A stretch of 64,000 bases of DNA from Tilletia caries (lineage: Eukaryota > Basidiomycota > Exobasidiomycetes > Tilletiales > Tilletiaceae): assembly GCA_032718865.1 (NCBI GenBank), contig JALUTQ010000004.1:1-64000 (forward strand), in the 5' to 3' direction. The translations under genes and the position numbers were made by a program. This document shows, in pieces, positions 31,697-41,432 of this stretch. The number at the start of each line of letters is the position of its first letter. Position 1 is the stretch's first letter. The notes under the pieces were generated by a model. The model did not search any database. It was not told the DNA's origin and saw nothing but the letters and a program-made list of their open reading frames with translations.

Positions 31697-33837
31697 CTGA
31701 TGAGCAACAGGCTAGCTTCGATGCCCTCAAGGCTGCCATCAGCCAACCGCCCGTCCTCGCTCACCCCAACCCCGCCCACCCGTACATTCTGTACGTGGAT
31801 GCCAGTAAGGATGCGTTCGCCGCCATTCTTCACCAGGTCTGTATCGATGACGATACTCGGGCACACCTCTCCGACCCTTCGCCCGCCGTCACTCTCGCGC
31901 ACTTGGCGGTCCCTCTTCTTCCTCCGTCCGTGGCGCGCTCTCGGTGGACGCAGTGGTTGCGCGATGACCGTGTGTTCGGCCCCATGTTGCGGGCTTTGGA
32001 GAAGGCGTCGGACTCCCTTTCTGATTGGGTGCTCCGTGACGGGGTTTTGGTCCGCTGCGCCGACGACAAGCTGGCGTTGCCGGAGGCGGGCTTACCCACC
32101 ATTCTCCGGGCGGCGCACGATGGCACAGGCCACTTTGGTTTTGTGAAGACGTTCCTGGCCGTCAGTCGGCGGTTCTGGCGACCTTCGCTGTCGACGGCAG
32201 TACGGGCCTGGGTGAAACACTGCGAGGTTTGTCAACGGACCAAGTCGGTTCCAAAGACAGGCAGCCTCGACATCGATCACGATGCATCGGCTCCGTTCGA
32301 GCGTATCTCGATCGACCTCGTCCTGGGTTTGCCGCTGTCTCGGTCCGGCAACGATGCTGCTCTTGCCATCCTCGACACCTTCTCGCGCATGGTCCTGCTG
32401 ACGCCCTGTCACCACACTGTGACGGCCGACGGGATTGCGGCCATCGTGAGCGATCGCGTCCTGCGCATGGGATGGCGCCCACGGCGCATCGTCAGTGACT
32501 CCGAAGCGCGCATGACCGGGGCTCGGATGACCGCGTTGGCCGCCTCTTTGGGCGCTGAGCTTACCCCGTCGACACCGTATCATCAGCAGGCCAACGCTGT
32601 TGAGCGTTCCATCCAGACGGTCCAGAAGGTTCTGCAAGCCCTGTCTGTGGACTCGGCTGCGCACTGGGACCGCCGCGCTTTGCCGGCGGCCGAACTCGCC
32701 ATCAACTCCTCCCCGGCCGTCTCTACCGGTCTGCGGCCCTTTGATCTCGTGTTCGTGTCCCACCCGTCCATTGTGCATGCTGTTTTCGACGACGCCGAAC
32801 ATCTCGGGGTGGCGTCTTTCCCGGAGCGGCTGGCTGCTGCGAATGAGCGCCTTGAGGACGCTCGCGCGGCCATTGTGTCGGCCCGCCGGGAGCAGAAACG
32901 CCGCTACGATGCTAGACGGGCCCCGTTGCCGCTTATCCAGGTCGGCGATCGCGTCTTTGTTCGCCTGGCCGACAGGCCGATTCCGGGCACGGTGGGGTCG
33001 AAGCTGGATGCTCGAAAGAGCGGACCGTTCGTTGTGGCGGAGGTACTGTCGCCGCATCGCGTGCGGTTGTCCTTGCCCGAGGGGGTGGCCGTCGACCCGG
33101 TGATGAGCGTCGAACAACTTGACCTCGTGCCGACCGATCCTGATCCCTTCGCGCTCGCCCGTGCCGGCACTCCCCCTCCGGCTCGCACCGTCGATCTGGT
33201 CCCGGGTTCGCCGTCCGTCTGCGCTTCGCCGCCGCTTGAACCCGTCGCACGTTCCGACTTGGCGGACGTGACGGAGTCTGCTTCGTCGACGCCCGCTCGT
33301 GCTCGGCGGCTCCCTGCGAGTCTCCGTGACTTCGACCTGGGAAATCTCACGGCAGACGACCCGGAGCTCGCGGCAGCGTTGCGGGGACCGCTCGTTCGAC
33401 CGCGGTCGATGGTTGTCGACGGCCGTCCGGTTCGCCTGGTCGAGCGTCCGGTGGCGTACCTTTCACGCCTGACGACGCCGGGAGAACAGAAGTTCGTCGC
33501 GAGCGAGTTGGAGCTCTCCTGCCTCGCCTGGGCGTACTCAAAGCTGGCCCATTTGCTCGAGGGGGCGTTTTGTACGGTCATTACCGATCACTCGCCCATG
33601 GAGAAGATGCTCCAATCACAAAATGCTGTCCATTACGGTCCGACCATCTCCCGCTGCCGCGCCCTCATCCTCCCCCACCTTCCCAACCTTCGGTTCGTTT
33701 ACCGTCCGGGACCGCGCCACAACAACGTCGACGCGCTCTCTCGACTCGTGCCTGACCCGGGTCGGTCAGCTTCCGGCGGTGGGGATGTGCTGGATGGCTC
33801 AGACTTGACTCCAGACTCAGCTCTCAATTCTTACTAG
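31633..33837 (+). CDS. pol: Gypsy-2 partial Pol with integrase nested inside RNase H
   Basis: A 734-codon open frame; roughly the first 22 codons precede the element. It starts in the RT/RNase H linker, then has the first RNase H strand pair (YILYVDAS, Asp at 31798-31800), ending at AILHQ. Integrase follows: zinc-binding H-H-C-C (AAHDGTGHFGF, CEVCQRTK) and the D-D-E core (IDLVLGLP, SDSEAR, QQANAVERS). After a GPF-like integrase tail (RKSGPFVVAEV) and a Pro/Ser-rich linker comes the rest of RNase H: ASELELSCLAWAY (about 33505), VITDHSP (33586) and NVDALSR (33729). Unlike Gypsy-1 this part has no frame break, although the copy cannot be autonomous without RT. Confidence 0.85.
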   Translation: MDRCALVTLEDVKLKCHNNSQTDEQQASFDALKAAISQPPVLAHPNPAHPYILYVDASKDAFAAILHQVCIDDDTRAHLSDPSPAVTLAHLAVPLLPPSVARSRWTQWLRDDRVFGPMLRALEKASDSLSDWVLRDGVLVRCADDKLALPEAGLPTILRAAHDGTGHFGFVKTFLAVSRRFWRPSLSTAVRAWVKHCEVCQRTKSVPKTGSLDIDHDASAPFERISIDLVLGLPLSRSGNDAALAILDTFSRMVLLTPCHHTVTADGIAAIVSDRVLRMGWRPRRIVSDSEARMTGARMTALAASLGAELTPSTPYHQQANAVERSIQTVQKVLQALSVDSAAHWDRRALPAAELAINSSPAVSTGLRPFDLVFVSHPSIVHAVFDDAEHLGVASFPERLAAANERLEDARAAIVSARREQKRRYDARRAPLPLIQVGDRVFVRLADRPIPGTVGSKLDARKSGPFVVAEVLSPHRVRLSLPEGVAVDPVMSVEQLDLVPTDPDPFALARAGTPPPARTVDLVPGSPSVCASPPLEPVARSDLADVTESASSTPARARRLPASLRDFDLGNLTADDPELAAALRGPLVRPRSMVVDGRPVRLVERPVAYLSRLTTPGEQKFVASELELSCLAWAYSKLAHLLEGAFCTVITDHSPMEKMLQSQNAVHYGPTISRCRALILPHLPNLRFVYRPGPRHNNVDALSRLVPDPGRSASGGGDVLDGSDLTPDSALNSY

Positions 33838-34845
33838 TAGACTCCAGACTTCTCAGACTCCAGACTCCGCAGACTCACTTTTCCCAGGAAGTTTATCACA
33901 GGATGGTACGGTATTTTGATTTTTATCCCAGGATGGTACGCCCTCCAAAATTATCACAGGATGGTACGCTGTGAAAATTATTTTTGCCTATCCTCACTGC
34001 CTGCCGAAAGAATCTCTCAAGGTATGCAAAATTACTGACTCCCTCCCCTCTCCCCGCTCAGAATGGAATCTTCTAGAGACAGTTCAGCTCTCATAGAGCG
34101 CGCCAGCGCGGCGTGCGCCCTCTGAGAGACGTAGATTCGGCCTGAGGACTTGCTATTGCAAACTGGAGAGTGCCGTACATATTGACATTGAACACTCTGA
34201 CTGTAAGACGTGTAATTCCGTAAATAAAGGCCTATAACATCTCTGACGGCCCTAGACGAGGTATAACTCTCGTCGGTGGGCACCCAGCCCGGCATAAGCC
34301 TGCGGAGATGCCAATGCTACACAATCTTGAGAGACTAAGTATCATCCTTGACGTTGAGGAGTGAGGACGTGGACGGGAGTGAGGAGATTGGGAGAATCAA
34401 TTTTGCCAGTGTACCATCCTGTGATATTTTTGCTTTCCGTACCATCCTGGGATAAAAAGCAAAATACCGTACCATCCTGTGATAAACCTCCTTTTCCCAG
34501 TTCGCTTTCCCGCGCTCGCGCCACGCGCTCGCCACGCGTCTCCTCCTTTCTTGCTCCCAGATCATTGCGCAACGTCGTGGCTCTTCTCTCTTCTCCTCTC
34601 ACGCTCCAATTCCCCCGCCTATAAAACGGCTCCTCCTCATTGTACTCATAGAGAAATCAGCAGCTTTCACTCAGATCTTCCTACTAGCATAGTCTCGACT
34701 ATCCGGCTCAAGGGTCCGCATTCCTTAAACGCTCCGGACGCGTTGGAATCGCCCCTTAGCCGAAGTAGGTTCTGACTCATTAGTTCCGCTCCTTTTTCCG
34801 CACTTGCATACAGGTGAATCTCATTTCTCATTAGCTACTCTAGCA
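33787..34845 (+). repeat. Gypsy-2 3' LTR, interrupted by a MITE
   Basis: Begins TGTGCTGG like the Gypsy-1 LTR. The portion after the MITE resembles the Gypsy-1 LTR (CCAGATCATTGCGCAACGTC against CCAGAATCGTTACGCAACGTC), with its own TATAAAA. The right boundary is an estimate. Confidence 0.7.
33879..34499. mobile_element. hAT-like MITE with 8-bp TSD, nested in the Gypsy-2 LTR
   Basis: A 605-bp element (33887-34491) with imperfect terminal inverted repeats of about 90 bp beginning GGARGTTTATCACAGG. It is flanked by the perfect 8-bp duplication TTTTCCCA (33879-33886, 34492-34499). Each TIR holds three iterated copies of TATCNCAGGATGGTAC, like clustered transposase-binding sites. There is no transposase frame inside. 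An 8-bp duplication is typical of the hAT superfamily. Confidence 0.88.
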
Positions 34846-36450
34846 TACTTCGCCCTTCACCCTTCGCCTCTGCCCGTTGCCCATCGCCCCCTCAACCCAG
34901 ATCTCCCAGCTCCCTGGACCGCAGAATCATTTTTCTTTTAGTGGAGGCTGCTGCAATTTCGCCGACCGACACTTCTCTGTCGAAGTGCAGGCCTGCTTCG
35001 GTCCGCCTGTAGGGTTGCGGGTAGCGCTTGTGGGCGAGGGGTGGGTGCAGCCTCGGACGCGAATCTCAAGCAAGAGTCGTTGAGCTGATTAACACGCACG
35101 GATCGTCGCTCTTGTTTCGCAGTTTACGCTGCCATCTGAGTCAGAACGCGATGAACCGCCGGTTGCAGCATCCGGCACCGCAGGTCCGCAGCAGCAGCAC
35201 CTTCCCAAGTCCCGCCCGCACGCTCACTCATATAACTTTTCTCACAGATTCATCCTCACTCTGGCTCAGCGCTCAGACGCTTCAAGTCTGGAGCCCGGAG
35301 CCTGGACAGACGGGGGACAACTGGGCAAGTGCTCACGGAGCTGAGACTTGCGCCTGCTTCCAAGCAGGGTCGAGGGGACAACGTCCTTTTGTTATGTGTG
35401 CACTCAAATCACGCGAACGATCCGACTCGCTTTCATGCTCAGGACAACATGGCTCAGGAAATCCGAAGCACTAACCTGCGCTCAACGCTCACCGCTGCAG
35501 ATTTCGCTTCTCCCTATTTTTTCTTTCTTTCTTTACCCGCCAGCCCACCCTCAACCCTCTGCTCTTTGTTCGGCCCGCCCCCTCCAAGTGCAAGTCTCAT
35601 TCCATCCTCCGCTCTCGGTGTACACTGGGCACGAGCCCACGTCGTGCTCAGGGCGAGCCAACTCTCCATGCTGGCAGGGAAATTTACCTCCAAGCTTCCC
35701 ACCACGGCTTTCCTCGTTATGTACACGCTTGCATGATTGCATCCTTGTGAGATCTGCATATCGCTGAAACCGTGCTTCCGATTCAGGTCCCCCAGTGCGC
35801 CGAACGGACCTCAGTCTGCCTCAGGGCCGTACACGGAGCGAGGGCGGAGGGCCATCAGTCTCGCTCTCTCAACTTAGCTCAGGCACCCCTCAGCATCGCC
35901 TCATCACGCTGAACTTGCTATCTTAACCTCTTTCTAACCTTCACAGCCTCCTCTCGCACAAGCCCTGTCCCCGGACCTCGACAGCTGTTCGCTGATATTT
36001 CACTTCTTCCCCCTGCAAGAAGTTCTATATACAGGGGATTTCCGACAATACATACAGCCAGTGAAGGTGGCGACATTTACACTCGGAGCGCCGAATCAAC
36101 AGCGAAGGTTTTCTGATATCAAGACTGACTCTTGACTTGCAGTGTTCCCTCGCCCCGCCTCCCCTACGTTCCCGGCCTCCTTGATCGCCAACTGAACACC
36201 GGTCTCCTTCAGCAGTGTTTCTTCTTCGAGCGTGTCGCGAAGCACCGAGCAACTTTGCTACTTAAACTCAGCCGCAACTTCTTCCTCAACATCACCCACC
36301 CAACCCACTCCACCTCACAGCTTTCCTTTGCCTCGCTTCTCTCCAGCTCCTCAGCACCAGCACGCTTGTGCACAGGATCGTGACGCTCCCAGTGTCCATC
36401 AAGCAGTCAACTACCTCACAGAACCTCCTCGCCATCGCGCACTACCAATC
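34846..36450. other. Upstream region of ATPase-2 (pre-insertion allele)
   Basis: No gene is supported. It corresponds to the ATPase-1 flank (5920-6045, 13178-13524, 20059-21889) without the two retrotransposons. CTTGT at 35027-35031 and CTCGG at 35614-35618 are the single-copy target sites. The last 450 bases are highly similar to those before ATPase-1. Confidence 0.75.
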
Positions 36451-39400
36451 ATGTCGAACCCCCTTTCCGTCCCCACTCTCGGCAAGAACGGAGGCAGCTC
36501 TTCGAGCCACCAAACGGACGAGCCCGGCCCAGATATCGACGAGAAGATGGATCTCGAAAAGGGCTCCCCCGACGAGCACGAGCACAACCCCTTCCCCACC
36601 AGTGCCAGCGGCGTGGCCTACACTGTGGGCGCTCACGCTACATTCGAGGACGTACCGACCAATGCGCACAGCCGTCGTCTGCAACGCGAAAAGACGATCG
36701 AACGCACGTATTCGGTCGATGGTCGACGCCCGCCGCTCAAGGTGCCTGTCGCCGCCCGTCTCACTGGTGACTTCCGCACGATGTCCATCCAGCTGTCCGA
36801 GGGCGGCCTTGCCGAGGCACGCGATCAGAAGCAGGGTCAGAAGCAGGCACTCAAAGGTAAGTTGCTGCTGTCAGTTTTCCACATGCCGAAAGCGAGACTG
36901 ACATCTTTCTCCGTATGTGCGACCTTCGTCCCTCAAGCCCTCTCGGAGCTCGAGTGGCACCTGCTCTCCGTCGATGAGGTCCTGTCCCGTCTCAACGCCA
37001 GCGCTACCAGCGGGCTCGACAGTGACCAGGTCAAGCGCAGATTATCACAATACGGCCCGAACAAGATGTCAAAGCCTCCAAGTCCGTGGTTCAGGAAGAT
37101 CATGGGCTACATCTTTGGTGGCTTCGGCACCCTCCTTCTCGGTGCTGCTATCATGACTATGATCGCCTGGAAGCCCCTTGGTGGCGCCCACCCGGCACCC
37201 TCTGTCCTTGCCCTCGCCATCGTCCTCTTCGTCGTCAACGCTTTCTCTGCTTGCTTCAACGCCTGGCAAGACTGGTCCACATCCCGCGTGATGGCCTCGA
37301 TCAGCGGTATGCTTCCCAGCGAGGTGACGGTCATCCGAGACGGTACTCGTGTCAGCATCCCCGCCACTGAACTTGTCCAAGGCGACCTCGTCCACCTCAG
37401 CCTCGGTCAAAAGATGGCAGCGGACATGCGCACCATCAAGCTCGATGGTGAACTCAAATTCGATCGCTCTGTTCTCACCGGCGAGTCGGACGCCATTACC
37501 GGCAGCGTTGATAAGACGGATGACAACTACCTCGAGTCGAGGAATGTGGTCATGGCAGGTACAAGCTGTGTCGGTGGCGGTGGTCTTGCGATCGTCACTA
37601 GCACGGGTGATTCCACTGTTTTCGGTCGCTTGGCCAAGATGTCGTCCCAGCCCAAGAAGGGAATGACTACACTGCAACGAGAGTGAGTGTCTTCTGCACC
37701 CAGCAGTATGAGCCTCATTGCATACTTACCGAATCTCCTGTTATCTTTTCAGAATCCACCTCTTCGTAGTTAGCATCAGCACTATCGCCGCCATTCTGTG
37801 CACCGTCGCCGTCATCATCTGGGCTGCTTACTTGAGGCCGAAGCACCCCGGCTTCATGAGCGTCAGTCAGCTTATTGTCAATGTCGGTGAGTATCATCGA
37901 GAACATTCTCCTCGCGTTGGTCCCAAGCTCAACGTGCGACTTTCCTTTTACAGTGTCCATCGCTGTCGCCTTCGTTCCCGAGGGTCTACCCATCGCAGTC
38001 ACGCTTTCGCTCACCATCATTGCCAACAAGATGCGCGCATCCAAGGTTCTCTGCAAGTCGCTCAGCACGTGCGAGACGCTTGGTTCGATCTCCGTGCTAT
38101 GCGCCGACAAGACCGGGACGTTGACAAAGAACAACATGGTCGCCGTTAGCGTCGCCGTTCACGGTTTCGAGTCCACCCCGCTCGACGCGACGAAGCACAT
38201 CATCATGGACACGCCTCTCGGTAGCGCGTTCAAGCAGGTGCAGTTTGTCGGTGCGGTGTGCAACGGTGCCTCATTCGACGGAGCGACGGCCCACCTGCCC
38301 CTCTCGGAACGCAAGATCCACGGTGACGCGACTGACAAGGCCATTCTGAGGATGTCGGAAGAAATGTACGGTGTCTCTGCTGCCAACGCTGGCTGGGAGG
38401 ATCACTACACGGTCCCCTTCAACTCCAAGAACAAGTTCATGCTCAAGCTCCTCTCCACCTCGAACAAGGCTGGTGTCACAGGCGCTATTTCATCTCAGGA
38501 GGCGACTGCATTCGACACCGAGTCCGACCTTGTTCTCCTTGCCAAGGGCGCTCCGGACATCTTGATCAAGCGCTGCGTCTCCGTCTTGGACGCCGATGGA
38601 CAAGTTCTTCCACTCAATGAGACTCGTCTCGCCACACTCGAAAATCTCCAGGCCGCCCTCGCCAGTCAAGGTCAGCGTGTGCTTCTTCTGACCCGCCGCA
38701 TTGTGTCGCGCGCCGCTATCGACGCCATGGGTGGTATCTCCAGCCTGGACGACTCCAACACAGTAGACCTGACAACCGAGCTCTGCGCCGTTGGTCTCGT
38801 CGGAATCTTCGACCCTCCCCGTGAAGAAATTCCCAGCGTTGTCAAGACTATCCGTGGTGCCGGTTCTCGATTCTTCATGGTTACCGGTGACTTTGCGCTT
38901 ACTGCCACTGCCATCGCCAAGCAGTGTGGCATCATCACGACCGAGAAGATCTCCTCTTTTGCCGACTTGGACGCTTTGGACGGTCAACTGCCTGTTTACG
39001 ACACCTGGGCAGACAACGACAACCGACCGATGCGCGCCCTCGTTCTCTCCGGATCCGACATCATGCGTATGAGCGACGCACACTGGGAGACGGTCAGTCG
39101 CTTCGACGAGATCGTCTTTGCGCGTACCACACCCGAACAGAAGCTTGCGGTCGTCAAGTGCTTCCAGTCGCGCGACTGCGTCGTTGGAATGACGGGCGAT
39201 GGCGTGAATGATGCACCCGCGCTGAAGATGGCAGATGTCGGTATCTCGATCATGGGTGCCTCTGAGGTCGCACTCGAGAGTGCAGACCTGATTCTGCTGG
39301 AGGGCTTCGGATCCATGGTGGATGCCATGTTGTACGGCCGCCTCGTGTTCAGCAACCTCAAGTCTACGATCGCCTACCTCCTCCCTGCCGGTTCGTGTTC

Positions 39401-40177
39401 GGAGCTGATGGCCATTCTTGCAGCCTTCTTCTTCGGTCTTCCCCAGATCATCAGCAACATCCAGATGATCATCATCTGTGCCCTCCACGACGCCATCTGC
39501 TCCCTGACGCTTTGCATGGAAAAGCCCGAGGGCGAAATGCTCAAGTCCAAGCCAAGGAACGTCAAGAAGGACCGTCTCGCGGACGGGAAGCTCTTATTCC
39601 ACGCATACGTCTTCGTCGGCTTGCCGCTTACAGTCTGCTGCTTCTCAATGGCCTTCTGGGACGTGCAAAAGCGTGGTGTTCCGTTCAGCGACATGTGGCT
39701 CAAGTACTCGGGCGGTGTGATCGCTACGACGCAACCCGCATTCTACGCCGAGGCCATCAACAAGGGACAGAGCGTCTTCTACTTCACTGCCATCATCATG
39801 CAATGGTTCAACCTGCTCAGCATCCGAACGCGTCGCCTCTCGATCTTCCAGAAGCCCCCGATCGGTCGGCGCGAGACAAGCAACTTGATGATGTTCCCTG
39901 CCATGGGTCTTTCCCTGCTGATCGCTGTCTTCATCAGGTGAGTTTCTTACATCTTCGACAGCTCATATCTCTGAATTAATAGCTGACAGCTGATTCTGAC
40001 TCTTCGCCACGCAGCTACGTACCTGCCATCCAGCGCATCTTCCTCACCCGCGAGATTTCGGCCGAGTACTTCTTCCTCCCCATCGCGTTTGGTATCGTCA
40101 TGATCAGCGCGGACGAGCTCCGCAAGTACGTTGTGCGAACGTACCCGCGCTCCTTCCTGGCGAAGATTGCGTGGTAG
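36451..40177 (+). CDS. P-type cation-transporting ATPase, copy 2
   Basis: Near-identical paralogue of the ATPase at 21890. Exons 36451-36856, 36938-37682, 37753-37886, 37954-39937 and 40015-40177 close to 1143 aa, three codons shorter in the N-terminal tail. It has the same motifs: TGES, VPEGLPIA, DKTGT with the phosphorylated Asp at 480, TGDGVNDAP and the C-terminal SADELRKYVV. Intron 1 happens to be open in the coding frame, but the GTAAGT donor and conserved AG support splicing. Substitutions relative to copy 1 are few and mostly silent. A block of about 470 bp spanning introns 2 and 3 is virtually identical, which suggests gene conversion. Both copies appear functional, so dosage may matter. 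Confidence 0.93.
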
Positions 40178-40834
40178 AAGGCTCCGTCGATTCGCCTCGA
40201 CGTTCGGCCGGCCGTCACGTACACCATACCCTCGGAGGAGTTCTGGCCTGGACGCCTTCCTCATTCTTCGTTTACCACTTCTCTGCACAAATATACGGAT
40301 GCAAGCCCTTGTTTACGAACGACATCTGCAAAATACGACACTACATTATAGTCACTACATCTCGCAAGCCTTTACGACCTACGCGAACGATCGCGACAGA
40401 CGCTGAAAGGCGGTCTTCCCCCCCGCAACCCTTTCTTCTAACCATTCTTGTACATACACTCCTCGAGCTGCTTCTCCGCCTTCTTCACGACTGTAACACT
40501 GGGTACGACCCGCAAGGGGGTCCTTGTTCTTGAATCTAAAGTACACTTTATGACACTTTACATTCTCCAGCATCATTATCACTGGCCAGTACTCACACTG
40601 AGGGGAAAGAAAGGACGTGCCCTACTGAGGAGCAAGTGGCGAAGGGGGTGTCAAGATGTAAATGAACCTGCTCGCCTCGTGCGTTTGTTTGTTCAGTCCG
40701 TGTTATGACGTTAATGTTCCAATTTTCCCACGCTCATTTTGAGGAAGTGCATGGACTGATGCCTGCAGATCGACCGATGCATGAGACATGAGTCCTCACA
40801 AAGTCTGGAGCTTTCTGTTATCGGAAACTAGAAT
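40178..40834. other. ATPase-2 3' flank and inversion junction
   Basis: Up to about 40600 it matches the 3' flank of ATPase-1 (25627-26047). From about 40635 it matches the reverse complement of 31383-31610. The switch between 40600 and 40635 is therefore the breakpoint where the inverted ppo-GMC block was joined. Confidence 0.7.
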
Positions 40835-41092
40835 GTTCCCAAGGCTGCTGGTATTCTGACTCTGGTCAACCTGCCCGGCGTGGGGAAGAATCTCCAGGAT
40901 CGTAAGCATCTTTCATTTGCTGCATATGACAAGCCCGGCAGTGGTCAGGTTGTCGTCACTTGTTCTGGCTACACGCTTCCTATTTTCAGCACGTATACAG
41001 ACACTGCAGAACATGCAGCCCACAAGCTCGAGAACGGTCGTATGACCCTCGACAGCCTCCGCAATGCTCCTGAATCTGCCACACAGCAGCGA
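40835..41092 (+). pseudogene. GMC oxidoreductase remnant beside ppo copy C
   Basis: Similar to 3470-3720 of the intact GMC gene: the end of exon 4 (LVNLPGVGKNLQD), the following intron, and the start of exon 5 (LENGRMTLDSLRN). Both ends of the gene are missing. It is about 165 bp longer than the remnant next to copy B, which lost additional internal sequence. Orientation relative to ppo (tail to tail) is preserved. Confidence 0.88.
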
Positions 41093-41432
41093 CGATCAGA
41101 GACGGAAATCAGGGATCAATCGTCCAGGAAACGGAAGGACGTGTTCCCAAATGGTAGATGCAGGTTACGAGGGGAAAAGGGAAGCGGAGAAATGGACATC
41201 GTTCTATGAGTGTTCTTGCCGAAGAGCAGGCCCGAAAGCCTCAAATCGGGCCGTGTGTATCGCGCTGAGAAACCGAACCGTAGCAGATATGTAGTGAGAG
41301 TTGGGAAATCTTGTAAAGGAAGAGGATGAAGTCGTCAGGGCGTTGGAATCATCGAGAGGGTGTACCCTGTTTGCCCTGTTTGCCGTCGGTGGTGGCTCAA
41401 GCTCGGATCGCGCGAGCAGGTGCGTGGCCTTG

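Larger units (their letters stand above)
31697..34845 (+). mobile_element. Gypsy-2: 5'-truncated Ty3/gypsy copy with 3' LTR
   Basis: A relative of Gypsy-1 that has lost its 5' LTR, gag, protease and reverse transcriptase. What remains is an uninterrupted pol frame from the RT/RNase H boundary to the 3' LTR. The LTR starts TGTGCTGG at 33787 after the same GGTGGGGA tract as in Gypsy-1, and has a TATAAAA box at 34620. It is interrupted by a 605-bp MITE. The right end is approximate because the partner LTR is missing. Confidence 0.85.

Noticed and set aside
36857..36937. ATPase-2 intron 1 as coding, because it is open in frame.
   Set aside because: Donor and acceptor are conserved with copy 1, where the intron contains a stop codon.
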